A stretch of DNA of 64,000 nt, taken from NCBI GenBank assembly GCA_020632795.1, contig JACKEV010000007.1, forward strand, positions 868,001-932,000. The letters are read 5' to 3'. Below the pieces are notes generated by a model. It ran no database searches. It was given only the letters and a program-made list of their open reading frames with translations, and was not told where the DNA came from. Shown in pieces: positions 1 to 8,544 of the stretch. The stretch is from Alphaproteobacteria bacterium (GTDB taxonomy: Bacteria > Myxococcota_A > UBA796 > CAJQPC01). The position numbers were made by a program, and so were the translations under genes. Each line of letters begins with the position of its first letter. Position 1 is the first letter of the stretch.

Positions 1-405
1 CTGCCCACCGCGCTGTCCTTCGCCGGGCTCCAGCCGGCGGGGCGGGTCAACGGCCGGGACCTGAGCCCCTGGCTGCGGGGCGAGGCGCCGCCGCCGGAGG
101 ACACCTGGAGCATGGAGCTGCCCGAGGTCGGCCTGGACCACCCCCGCATCCTGATGATGCGCAACGACCGGTGGAAGTTCGTGCGCTACCGCCGCCGCTA
201 CGGCGGCCCGGACCGCTACGTCGAGCTGTACGACATGAAGGCCGACCCGCTGGAGTCCCGCAACCTCGCCTACGACGCCGACCAGTCCGAGCGCGTCCAA
301 CGGCTGTGGGAGAAGGGGGACTTCTTCCTGGGGACCCTGCGCAGCCCGGTGCACCCGGTGCTGTCGGTGCGGCACGTGGATGAGGATGAGGCGCCGGACG
401 ATTGA
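1..405 (+). CDS. sulfatase, C-terminal fragment (5' end outside window)
   Basis: This is the 3' end of a gene that enters the window already open; the frame reads through from base 1 and stops at TGA 403-405. The visible 134 residues match the C-terminal subdomain of type I sulfatases: a 'GRDLSPWLRG' segment, the substrate-pocket strand region around 'MRNDRWKFVRY', and the closing 'LYDMKADPLESRNLA' signature typical of arylsulfatase tails (usually LYDLxxDPxExxNL). The catalytic Cys/Ser motif and metal ligands lie upstream and cannot be checked. Sulfatases hydrolyse sulfate esters and are usually exported. A second sulfatase gene lies at 18908-20458. The assignment rests on the tail signature alone. 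Confidence 0.82.
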   Translation: MPTALSFAGLQPAGRVNGRDLSPWLRGEAPPPEDTWSMELPEVGLDHPRILMMRNDRWKFVRYRRRYGGPDRYVELYDMKADPLESRNLAYDADQSERVQRLWEKGDFFLGTLRSPVHPVLSVRHVDEDEAPDD

Positions 406-447
406 GGCGAGGGGAGTTGTCAGGATTCTGTCGTGAGCGCTTACTCT

Positions 448-466
448 GCGGTCACAAAGTGACCGC
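448..466. promoter_or_regulatory. 8-bp perfect palindrome upstream of caspase operon
   Basis: GCGGTCAC-AAA-GTGACCGC: two perfect 8-base arms separated by three A residues, ending 42 bases before the chosen ATG at 509. It lies in the only intergenic space ahead of the four-gene operon (406-508). The symmetry and spacing suit an operator for a dimeric repressor. It could also form a small hairpin near the 5' end of the transcript or end the preceding sulfatase gene, but no T-run follows it. The regulator is unknown. Confidence 0.4.
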
Positions 467-508
467 GCGGTACCATTGGAGGGTGAACCCTGCCGAGAGT
501 CAGCCGTG

Positions 509-2674
509 ATGTCCTGGCGTGCCCTGAAGATGTTCCTTCTGGCCGCTCCGACCCTGCTCTGGGCTGCCCCAGGCTTCGCCGCGGCAGAGGACGAGATTCG
601 CACCTACAGCATCCTGATCGGGTCGGATCTGCCGTTGCCCGGGGGCGAGGATGACTGGCTCCACTACGTGGACGACGACGTCTTGAGCTTCGCCCAGCTC
701 GCGCTCGCGCTCGCGCCCGGGAGCGGGCAGCGAGGTCGCCCTCACCCGGTGAACCTGCACCTCCCGTCCAACCTGGACATCGTCGAAGGGCTGCTGGGTC
801 GGAAGAGCATGCTGTGCGGCAGCACACTCCACGCTGAGCTCTGGGGGCAGGGCGTCATGGTCGGCCCGGCCTGTGCGGAGGACATCGAGGGCTCCTTCAG
901 GGGAGTGATGGCGCAGCTTGAGGATGCGCCGGGTGTCCGGAACGTCGTGCTCATCATGTACTCGGGGCACGGAGACACCCCGAGCCGGTCCGACGGCGGA
1001 GGTCGCCGCGCGCAGGAGAGCTTCCTGCGAATCCAACCTGGTACGGACGGCGGCGACGGGCTCCTGCCGACCCGGACGCTGCACAAGTGGATCCAGGACT
1101 ACCTCAGCGACGCTGATCTGGTCGTGCTTGTGATCGACGCCTGTCGCCAGAACGAGCAGGAGCCGTCGCTGGGGGCGCTCGACGACAAGGTCGCGCGGTT
1201 CTTCATCAACCACAAGATTCGAGAGCTGGAGATCCAGCGAGGGCCGGTGAACCACGTCGTCCTGTCGGGGCTGCTCGGGGGCGCGGACTTCGACCACAAC
1301 GGACGCATCACGGTCGCCGAGTTGTCCAGGTTCTTCATGCTGAACCTGCAGTACGAGGCCCCCCCCCGTCGCCGATCTGCCAACGAGTCGACGCCCTACC
1401 TTGGGAGTGTCCGATTCGGTCGCTCCGGCTACGACGACGTGATCATCGCCTACCGGGAGAGCATGACGTCCTCCGTGCCGGGGTTCATGAAGGTCCCGCT
1501 GACGACGAGCCAACTCAAGGAGAGCGCGCGCATCCTGCTGACCGTAGAGGATCAGCCCCCCAAGGATGGAGAAGACCGACCCGAAGGCATGGACGGGCTG
1601 GGGTTCGCGATCGCGGAGTTGAACACGCGCCCGGCGTTCATGTACGATCTGTCACGGCGGCCGGCGGATCCTGCGGTGACGCTCTGGATCCCGAGGCTGG
1701 ACCACAACATCAAGGTGACGGTGGTGCAGTCATCCGTCGTGCAGGGGGCGGCCGACGACCGGGTGATTGAGAGCCGGAGCTACGTCGTGACCCCTGCCGC
1801 TCCAAACCAGAACGCGAGCACGCACCCGGTGGCGCCGACGGGCGCGTTGCCCAGGGAGCTGTCCGGCTATCTCCAGAACACCGAGAACGGGAGGACGCTG
1901 TTCACGGCTGAGCGGTTGCCCTCCTGGTTGGACCAGCTCAGGGGGCCTGCCCTCCATCTGTGTCTGTCCACAGGGCTGGAGCAATGGGTGAACCCCGCGC
2001 GCATGGACGCCTCCAGGTTGGATGAGGCGTCTCCGGTGTGGGATTCCGTCCTCACGGGGTCACTCTACGACTGGCCGGAGGACAAGCTCCCAGGCTCGAG
2101 TCGAGCTGAGGGGTTCCTGGTCTGGACTGGCCGGGTGACCGGGCAGTACTTCGTGTCGACGGACCTCTGGCGATCGGAGCTGCTGAACCGGGCCCTCCTG
2201 GAGGGCGCTGTCGTCTCAGGGCGCTCCCTCAGTGCGGACACCCAGGTCAACGGCTTGGGGAGCTTCCTCAAGACCTGGGGCATCCAAGGCGGGGCGGGAC
2301 TGCGTCACCTCAACAAGGCTCACACCCTGTCGCTGGCGGTCTCGGGTGGGGTGGGGGCATACACCGCAGCAGCGTACCGGGACGCGTGGTTCATGATGCC
2401 GACTGTGGCACCCGTGGCCCGGGCGACCGGCTTGGAGCTGTATGGCCGAGTCAGGATCGCGGTCCATCCGAAGGTGCCGGTCCTCGGCACCAACGCCGGG
2501 ACGGACCTCGGTCTGTTCATCTCACTTACTCCCTACGCGCACACCGCGACGATCCTGGACGTCAAGTACGTCCCTGCGCAGGAGGATGAGCCCAGGTACC
2601 ACCTGTATGAGCACCCGGTGATCACGCCGGGGATCGGCGGTGAGGTCGGCGTCACCTGGCGGTTCGGGAGGTAG
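509..2674 (+). CDS. secreted caspase-like protein with EF-hand and C-terminal beta-barrel-like region
   Basis: 721 residues from ATG 509, chosen over a TTG at 476 because it places a clean signal peptide (MSWRALK, hydrophobic core, AAAEDE) at the N-terminus. Residues about 30-250 look like a clan CD caspase/peptidase C14 domain: the catalytic His is in 'YSGHG' (H154) and the Cys in 'IDACRQ' (C212), both after hydrophobic strands. Right after comes a canonical EF-hand loop, 'DFDHNGRITVAE' (260-271), so activity may be calcium-dependent. The last ~150 residues alternate polar and hydrophobic residues and end in 'VTWRFGR', as outer-membrane beta-barrels do. The protein should act outside the cytoplasm, possibly as an outer-membrane-anchored peptidase. 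The next gene starts 4 bases after the stop, so it leads an operon. The caspase call is firm; the barrel is an inference. Confidence 0.75.
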   Translation: MSWRALKMFLLAAPTLLWAAPGFAAAEDEIRTYSILIGSDLPLPGGEDDWLHYVDDDVLSFAQLALALAPGSGQRGRPHPVNLHLPSNLDIVEGLLGRKSMLCGSTLHAELWGQGVMVGPACAEDIEGSFRGVMAQLEDAPGVRNVVLIMYSGHGDTPSRSDGGGRRAQESFLRIQPGTDGGDGLLPTRTLHKWIQDYLSDADLVVLVIDACRQNEQEPSLGALDDKVARFFINHKIRELEIQRGPVNHVVLSGLLGGADFDHNGRITVAELSRFFMLNLQYEAPPRRRSANESTPYLGSVRFGRSGYDDVIIAYRESMTSSVPGFMKVPLTTSQLKESARILLTVEDQPPKDGEDRPEGMDGLGFAIAELNTRPAFMYDLSRRPADPAVTLWIPRLDHNIKVTVVQSSVVQGAADDRVIESRSYVVTPAAPNQNASTHPVAPTGALPRELSGYLQNTENGRTLFTAERLPSWLDQLRGPALHLCLSTGLEQWVNPARMDASRLDEASPVWDSVLTGSLYDWPEDKLPGSSRAEGFLVWTGRVTGQYFVSTDLWRSELLNRALLEGAVVSGRSLSADTQVNGLGSFLKTWGIQGGAGLRHLNKAHTLSLAVSGGVGAYTAAAYRDAWFMMPTVAPVARATGLELYGRVRIAVHPKVPVLGTNAGTDLGLFISLTPYAHTATILDVKYVPAQEDEPRYHLYEHPVITPGIGGEVGVTWRFGR

Positions 2675-2678
2675 CACC

Positions 2679-3815
2679 ATGCGCGTTGTGTGGCCCTTGA
2701 TCCCTGTGGCGCTGGCCGCCTCGACCACGACCGAGCTGGTCATCACGGGGACGACGTTCTCGGATTCGGGGCTGATCGCCGTCTGGGTCACCTCAGACGG
2801 TGGACGATCGCAGGCCACCGTGCGGGAGGCGACGCGAGCACAGCTCAAGGTGAGCGTCCCTTCTGGGGCCCTGGAAGGACCACACCAGATCGACGTGCAT
2901 TGGCTGGGCAGCGGGTACACCTGCCTTGACGTCCAACCGGTGGCGTCACAAGCCGCGCCTGCTGCTGCCTCGACACGGTGCGAGTTCCCCGAGTACCGGT
3001 TCGAGCACGACGCCTATCAGTCCTGGTCCGAGTGGCCGGAGCGGGAACGATGCGGCCTGGACGAGGAGCACCGGTGGCCCGAGGTGGGCGGCGCGCTGGG
3101 GTTCGCAGACGAGCGCGACACCCTCGTCTACAACGCCTGGCTCTCGTGGATGCGGGCGCAAGGCGTGGCGTCCGCGCTGAAGGAGAGCGGCGCCGTGGCG
3201 CTCCCCTTGGAGATCGTCGCGCTGAGCGAGAGCGGTCCTCGAGATCTCGGGAAGGGGCCGGCGTCCATGGCGCGAAACCGCAGGGTTGAGCTGACGTTGT
3301 CGCCAACGAGCCTGGGGTGCGATGCGATACGATTATCGTCGCTCGACGGGGAACTCCCGCTGACCTCGGCCGCCCTGGACGGCCTGCGGTGCTGGCAGCG
3401 CGCTGGCGTCGACTCGGCCGTCGTCGCCGCCTCGACCACGCAGGTCGTCTGGCGGCGGGCGGGACCGCGTGGCTACGAGCAGCTCCTTGGGGATCAGCAG
3501 GTGGCGACGCTCTGGCGCGAAGCGAGCCGGCGGGCATCTCGGCTGGCGACCTGGCTCCGGGCTCAGGGGATGGATGCGCTCGAGGCCGTCCATCTGATCC
3601 CCGAGGCGCAGGCGGACCACGTCGGCATGATCACCGTCTTTCCGATGCACGTGACGCCACGCTCGGAGAAGGAGGGGGCTCTGGTCTACCGCGTGGACAC
3701 GACGCGGTGTGGATACGCGCCCACCGCACCCTACCCTGCGCCGGTCGGGGACGCGCGGCGCAGGCCGGAGTCGGCGACAGGTGAGGCTCCGACGAACGCC
3801 GGCCGGGAGGACTGA
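2679..3815 (+). CDS. secreted IPT/TIG-like protein with degenerate OmpA-like segments
   Basis: 378 residues from ATG 2679, preceded by GGGAGG at 2667-2672, which overlaps the stop of the caspase-like gene; this RBS decides the start. The N-terminus MRVVWPLIPVALAAS is a short signal peptide. Residues ~20-85 ('TELVITGTTFSDSG' ... 'GPHQIDVHW') resemble an IPT/TIG immunoglobulin-like fold. Around residues 150-215 'LSWMRAQGV' followed by 'MARNRRVELTL' recalls the end of an OmpA-like peptidoglycan-binding domain (RAxxV ... NRRVEI), and a weaker second copy ('RLATWLRAQGM') occurs ~100 residues later. Cysteines are spaced as in extracytoplasmic proteins. It is probably a periplasmic or cell-wall partner of the flanking operon proteins. 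No function is assigned. Confidence 0.6.
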   Translation: MRVVWPLIPVALAASTTTELVITGTTFSDSGLIAVWVTSDGGRSQATVREATRAQLKVSVPSGALEGPHQIDVHWLGSGYTCLDVQPVASQAAPAAASTRCEFPEYRFEHDAYQSWSEWPERERCGLDEEHRWPEVGGALGFADERDTLVYNAWLSWMRAQGVASALKESGAVALPLEIVALSESGPRDLGKGPASMARNRRVELTLSPTSLGCDAIRLSSLDGELPLTSAALDGLRCWQRAGVDSAVVAASTTQVVWRRAGPRGYEQLLGDQQVATLWREASRRASRLATWLRAQGMDALEAVHLIPEAQADHVGMITVFPMHVTPRSEKEGALVYRVDTTRCGYAPTAPYPAPVGDARRRPESATGEAPTNAGRED

Positions 3816-3817
3816 GG

Positions 3818-6442
3818 ATGTCCATGAGGTCGGGCTGGCTGAGGTTGCTGCTGGTGCTCCACATCATCCTGGGGTCATGTACAGACGAGCGGTTTGCCGT
3901 CCCGCTCGCGTTGGACAGCGACGGGGACGGCTTCATGGACGTGGAGGACTGCGCGCCCCTCAATGAGAGCGTCTGGGCCGTCGATGCGGACGGGGACGGG
4001 TGGGGGAACGAGGACTGCGTGTACGACCTGAGGCCGAGGGAGTTCACGAGAGGTCGCTTCCTGCTGTGTGATTGTGACGACATGAACCCGCACGTGCGCC
4101 CCGTCGGGCCGGAGGCCGATCCGGCCAAGGATGACCGCGACTGCGGGGACGAGGTCGCTTGGTTTACCACTCGGTTCGCGCTTGAGGACTGCGACCCGGA
4201 GACCGGGCAGGCACAGGACTATCCCTCGCCGCATTTGATCAACTATGACTGTGCGGACGGGCAGGAGGATTTCTCTGACCTCGATGAGGACGGGGAGACG
4301 ATCGACGTGGACTGCAACGACTGCGATCCCGGGTGGGGGCCTCACGTGACCGAGCGGCGCTCGGTGCAGGTCGGGGAGGTCTCCTGCCCGGATCCATTGT
4401 ATATGTATGACGATGAGGATGAAGACTGTTGGCAGGGTCCGGAGTTCGACTTCGATGGAGACCACCAGCCTGCCGGCGGGTGGGGCGACACCGACGGCGA
4501 CGGGGTCGATGACTGCGCCCACCTCTACCGCGTCTCCGTGCTCGGAGAAGACTGCGACGATCGCGATCCGGAGGTCTTCCTTGGCCACATCGAGGTCTGC
4601 GACCGGATCGATCATGACTGCTCCGGGGACCCGCTGCTCTCCCTGCCGGATGCGTTCGGCGCGCTGGACATCGACGCGGAGCAGAAGACGATCACCCTGC
4701 ACATCAACCCGGATGGTGATGGGCAGAACGGCAGCCTCGACGCCCCATTCCGTACGCTGTGGGACGCTCTGGCGGCCTTGCCCGGCTGCCAACTCGCCGC
4801 GAGAACGGTCGACCCGGCCTATCAGGTGATCCTCCAACTCTCGGCCGGGGAGCACCAGGCGCCGGCCCATCCGATCGATCTCTCGGCCTATCCGGAGGTC
4901 GATTGGATCGTCATTCGAGGCGAGGAGGTCGGCGGAGCCAGGATGCGCGCCGATGGGGGGCCGGCCCTGGACGTCGTGCTGGGCGAGCACCAGAGCCTGC
5001 GGCTCGAGCGGCTGGAGTTGGACGGAGGAGGACAGCATCGCGGGGTCGTGGTGTCCGGTGGGGTGTTCGTCGAATTGGTGGACGTGAACGTTCACGACGC
5101 GGCCGGCATCGCAGGACCAGCGCTGAACGTCGACGGCCCGGGGCAGGTGCTGCTGGACAGTTGCACGTTCGAAGACAACACCGCCACCAGCGACGGGGGC
5201 GCGCTCCGCGTCACGGCGGACACCACCATCATCGGGTCGACGTTTGAGGGCAACGAGGCCCCCAGGGGTGGCGCCATCACGCAGGAGTTGGGAGACCTCT
5301 CCATCCAGGGGTCCACCTTTTCGCTGAACGCAGCCTCCTACAGCGGCGGCGCGATCTCCCATGAGCTGGGGGACCTCACGCTCGATGGCTGCACGTTCGT
5401 CGGTAACGAGGCGGTGTTCGACGGCGGCGCGATCGTCAGTCTGGATCGGAATGCCACCATCACCGTCTCCAACACCACCTTCTCCCAGAACACAGCCGGC
5501 GACGACGGAGGAGCGATCTCGGCGAACGTGCGCGCTTTTGCTGGCAGCGGTCTGGTGGTCTCCGAGAACCGGGCCGGAGGGGACGGAGGGGCGCTGTGCT
5601 TTCCGCAGGGCACCGATGTCAGGTTGGACACCGAGAGCGCCTTCCTCAACAACGAGGCGCAGGTGGGAGGCGCCGTGTTCGTAGAGGGTGGGGGCCTGGA
5701 GGTCCAGCAGGTGCGCTTCGATCACAACGTCGCGACCGGACGCAGTGAGGATGAGGGGACCGGCGGCGCGATCTACGCCGAGCTGTCAACAGTGGATGTT
5801 CGGGCGAGCCGCTTTGTGGGCAACGTGGCAGACTACGGCGGCGGGGCCTACACCCGTCGGGCCACCAATGACATCAGCCTGAGCGTCTTCTACAACAACG
5901 TCGGGGGCTCCTGGGACGCGCGGCAGTCGCTGGACGGCTCGTTCAGGAACAACATCTTCAACGCCAACATCGCTGCGTCGTCGGTCAGCCTCTCGCGCGA
6001 CGTCCTCTACGCCTACGGGCAGATGATATTTGAACACAATACAGTATTTGATACGGATGCCGAGGTCGCCGTGACGTTCCGACAGGGCCTGATGACGGTG
6101 CGGTACAACATCTTCGCCCACACCCGCATCAGCTACGACGCGCGGGCAGGGCAGCAGACGGCCTACTGCAACCTGTTTCATGACTACGACGACGCCATCC
6201 AGCTCATCAACGACCCCTACTTCATCGGCGTCTGGAACCTCTATGGCCAGGACCCCGGCTTCGTGGACGCCACGCCGGACGGCGATCCGTTCAACGACTC
6301 AGACTTCACTGCGACCAACGCGGTGACCGGCGTGCTCTCCCCGGACTGCGCGGAGCGGGTCTCGGACGAGCTGGGCGCTCTGGGAGACGGGGCGCCGTGG
6401 ACCTCCGAGTTTCCATCCTCCTTCCTGCTCCCCGAACCCTGA
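3818..6442 (+). CDS. lipoprotein with MopE-type Asp/Cys repeats and right-handed beta-helix
   Basis: 874 residues. The ATG lies 2 bases after the previous stop, showing tight operon linkage. The signal sequence ends in the lipobox LGSC, so this is a lipoprotein. Residues ~25-280 carry repeated 'DxDGDG...EDC' and 'DCDD' units (for example 'DSDGDGFMDVEDC', 'GEDCDDRDP'), the putative calcium/metal-binding MopE motif found in delta-proteobacterial surface proteins. From ~310 to 830 is a long beta-helix with polymorphic outer-membrane-protein-like turns, such as 'GSTFEGNEAPRGGAI' and 'GGAISHELGDL' repeated at ~25-residue steps. Such beta-helix proteins act as surface adhesins or polysaccharide-binding proteins. 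A short AT-rich run near 6030-6055 is the only compositional irregularity. The architecture call is strong; the ligand is unknown. Confidence 0.8.
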   Translation: MSMRSGWLRLLLVLHIILGSCTDERFAVPLALDSDGDGFMDVEDCAPLNESVWAVDADGDGWGNEDCVYDLRPREFTRGRFLLCDCDDMNPHVRPVGPEADPAKDDRDCGDEVAWFTTRFALEDCDPETGQAQDYPSPHLINYDCADGQEDFSDLDEDGETIDVDCNDCDPGWGPHVTERRSVQVGEVSCPDPLYMYDDEDEDCWQGPEFDFDGDHQPAGGWGDTDGDGVDDCAHLYRVSVLGEDCDDRDPEVFLGHIEVCDRIDHDCSGDPLLSLPDAFGALDIDAEQKTITLHINPDGDGQNGSLDAPFRTLWDALAALPGCQLAARTVDPAYQVILQLSAGEHQAPAHPIDLSAYPEVDWIVIRGEEVGGARMRADGGPALDVVLGEHQSLRLERLELDGGGQHRGVVVSGGVFVELVDVNVHDAAGIAGPALNVDGPGQVLLDSCTFEDNTATSDGGALRVTADTTIIGSTFEGNEAPRGGAITQELGDLSIQGSTFSLNAASYSGGAISHELGDLTLDGCTFVGNEAVFDGGAIVSLDRNATITVSNTTFSQNTAGDDGGAISANVRAFAGSGLVVSENRAGGDGGALCFPQGTDVRLDTESAFLNNEAQVGGAVFVEGGGLEVQQVRFDHNVATGRSEDEGTGGAIYAELSTVDVRASRFVGNVADYGGGAYTRRATNDISLSVFYNNVGGSWDARQSLDGSFRNNIFNANIAASSVSLSRDVLYAYGQMIFEHNTVFDTDAEVAVTFRQGLMTVRYNIFAHTRISYDARAGQQTAYCNLFHDYDDAIQLINDPYFIGVWNLYGQDPGFVDATPDGDPFNDSDFTATNAVTGVLSPDCAERVSDELGALGDGAPWTSEFPSSFLLPEP

Positions 6443-6448
6443 GGCACC

Positions 6449-7048
6449 ATGAAGATCCGAGCGTGCTCCGTGTGTTTGTTGTCTTCGCTGATGCTCCTGG
6501 GCGGTCGCTCGACGACGGGGATCCAGACTCCCTCGGATTCGAACCCGTCTCAGTGGGTTCGCTGGTCTGTGTCCCCCCAAGGTGAGCCTCGACCGGATGT
6601 GGACTCCATCGGCAATGTGACGGCGTGCCCCGGCGCGTCCAGCGGGGGCGGGCCGTCCTCAAACAAGCTGGATTTCGTCCTGCAACCCGTCGTCGCGCCC
6701 ATCCAGGTGAGGCTGTCGACCGGCGGCGGCGTAGCGGCCTTACCGGAGGTCGCCGATGTGCTTGTGCCTCCCGGCGCCCAGACTCGCGTTCATGGCCCTG
6801 TGATCAATGGAGAAGATCTACCGGTCTCGGTGACCCTGTTCCTGTGCAACGTGCCCTCAAGGTGCGAGGACGCGTTGATCGAGTCGGGCTGGACTGCAGC
6901 TCCTCGGCAGCTCAACAAGGGGAGCGACGGGGATGCCAGCAACCCCGACCGGAAGCACAGCTCGATGTTGGAGGCTGGGGAGATCACCCGTATCACGGTG
7001 AGCGTGACGGCGGGGGAGATGCAGAACGGGCGGTGTGTGAAGCGGTAG
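6449..7048 (+). CDS. small secreted protein, possible lipoprotein with lost lipobox Cys
   Basis: 199 residues, starting 6 bases after the previous stop, so it is the last gene of the caspase operon. It begins MKIRACSVCLLSSLMLLGGRSTTG. The hydrophobic core ends in L-L-G-G-R where a lipobox would have L-x-G-C; CGC (Arg) differs from TGC (Cys) by one base. The mature part is rich in Pro, Ser and Val with several cysteines (CPG, 'LFLCNVPSRCED', final 'GRCVKR') that may form disulfides. The strand-like 'VTLFLCN' and 'ITRITVSV' segments suggest a small beta domain. No family is recognised. It ends 2 bases before the stop of the convergent gene at 7050. Confidence 0.65.
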   Translation: MKIRACSVCLLSSLMLLGGRSTTGIQTPSDSNPSQWVRWSVSPQGEPRPDVDSIGNVTACPGASSGGGPSSNKLDFVLQPVVAPIQVRLSTGGGVAALPEVADVLVPPGAQTRVHGPVINGEDLPVSVTLFLCNVPSRCEDALIESGWTAAPRQLNKGSDGDASNPDRKHSSMLEAGEITRITVSVTAGEMQNGRCVKR

Positions 7049-7049
7049 G

Positions 7050-8519
7050 TCACAGGTCGATGGTCTTCGTCCAGAGCTGGTCCCCTTCGATCTGCCACAC
7101 CCTGGCCTCCAACCGACCACCGGAGACCTCGGAGATGGCCACCGTCGCTTCGTGGGGGGCGAGGGTGAACCCGGGAGCCCTGGGGTGGAGCGCGTGGTCG
7201 AGCTTGAGGATCTCCAAGTTGGACCGGTTGCACCCGTCGACGACGCGCAAGCTTTCGCTCTGGAAGGCCAGAAAACAACGGTCAAACGTTTCTTTATATC
7301 GAAGCCTGTTCGCGGTGGCGAGGAGCACGGTCGTGTCGTCGTTCAGGTCATTGTGCAGCGGGTGGGCCTCCCGCACGGCCTGCTCGTCCTGGTTCTCGAG
7401 CAGGAAGACCATCCGGCGGATGCCACGGGGGGTATCGGCGCGGACCATGACGAGGAGATCGCTGTCCTCAGGGTCCTCGGCCTCGCGCCCGCCAGGCTGA
7501 GGAACATCGTATCGAATCGCCTCCACCGCCGCGTTCTCCCAGGGCCCCCAGCCCTGCGCAGGGAGCGTCACGCACCCCCCCGCCACGCGACAGAGCCACC
7601 CCAGCACCGGCCCGTCGTCGCCGCGTCGCCTCACGACGGCCACCCAGCGCCCGTCCCCGGAGATCGCCGCATCACACGCGGTGCCCGCGCAGCGCCACGG
7701 TGCCGTTCGGGTCTGGTCGTCTCCGCCGAGGTGCTTCCACCAGATACCGTCCTCCAGCACCCGCACGAGCTGGAGCGTCTCATCCGGTGTGACGGTCAAG
7801 CGGCTGGCCAGGACGCCCTCTTGAGGAGGCAGCGACGCTGTCGTGGGCTCCGGCGAAGGCTGCTTGAGATCGACCAGGTGGAGTGTCTCACGTCCCTCCA
7901 ACCACCACGCATACCGGCCGTCCTCCGTCAGCTCCGTCTCCTTGTTCAACTCCCAGGAGAGGCTACGGCAGCTGCTCTCCCCACCCTCCTTCCATAGAAT
8001 GCAGTCCTGACCCGCTCGGTTCTCTCTACCGACAAGCACCCGCAGCCCGTCGGTGTCCAGCAGGAACGCGCTGCGGATGATCGTCGGCGGGCCCGCCGGG
8101 AGGGGACCGGGGCCACAGCGGCTCCAGGTCGCGAAGGCGATGGGGAGCGCGAGCAGCGCAGCCAGAGCGCCGACGCCCCAGCGCCGTCGGTCAGGTTGTG
8201 GGGTTGGCGTAGGGGGGCTGGACGCATCGCTCTTCCTGGGCGCCGGACACCTCGCCCACGCGCGTCGTTTCTCCTCGATGAATACTGTTCGCCCGGAGTA
8301 GTCCTTGAGCAGGGTGTCAAAGAGGGGCGCGGCGTCCTCTACAGACTGAAGCTTGTCGGCTGCGTCCTGGATCAGTGTCGTACAGTTCGCGTGGCTTCCG
8401 GGAATCCTGCCCAGGCTGGAGTAGTGCGGCTCCAACTTCGTGCAATACCGCCGGAAGTCTATGTCGTCGTTCCTGAACAGCTCCTCGAACAGGTCCACCA
8501 GCAGCTCGCGTCGCGACAT
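7050..8519 (-). CDS. effector-associated-like domain, TM helix and beta-propeller-like protein
   Basis: 489 residues from ATG 8519. Residues ~1-85 (MSRRELLVDLFEELF ... FRRYCTKL ... APLFDTLL) have the length, spacing and start of small helical effector-associated/death-like adaptor domains, which in myxobacteria and relatives link to caspases, trypsin-like proteases and NTPases of conflict systems. A Pro-rich linker precedes one TM helix (~130-150, 'VGALAALLALPIAFATW'). The C-terminal ~330 residues are repeated beta-rich units ('GRYAWWLEGRETLHLVDL', 'GDGRWVAVVRRR') like a WD40/TolB-type propeller. The topology suggests a cytoplasmic adaptor and an extracytoplasmic sensor. It converges on the caspase-like operon with only 1 base between stops. 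The adaptor label is an inference from pattern, not a profile match. Confidence 0.6.
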   Translation of the reverse strand: MSRRELLVDLFEELFRNDDIDFRRYCTKLEPHYSSLGRIPGSHANCTTLIQDAADKLQSVEDAAPLFDTLLKDYSGRTVFIEEKRRAWARCPAPRKSDASSPPTPTPQPDRRRWGVGALAALLALPIAFATWSRCGPGPLPAGPPTIIRSAFLLDTDGLRVLVGRENRAGQDCILWKEGGESSCRSLSWELNKETELTEDGRYAWWLEGRETLHLVDLKQPSPEPTTASLPPQEGVLASRLTVTPDETLQLVRVLEDGIWWKHLGGDDQTRTAPWRCAGTACDAAISGDGRWVAVVRRRGDDGPVLGWLCRVAGGCVTLPAQGWGPWENAAVEAIRYDVPQPGGREAEDPEDSDLLVMVRADTPRGIRRMVFLLENQDEQAVREAHPLHNDLNDDTTVLLATANRLRYKETFDRCFLAFQSESLRVVDGCNRSNLEILKLDHALHPRAPGFTLAPHEATVAISEVSGGRLEARVWQIEGDQLWTKTIDL

Positions 8520-8544
8520 CAGCTTGTCCCCGTTGGAGGCCTGG

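Noticed and set aside
476..508. TTG start 11 codons upstream of the caspase-like gene
   Set aside because: It would put a charged leader before the signal peptide; ATG 509 gives a normal one.
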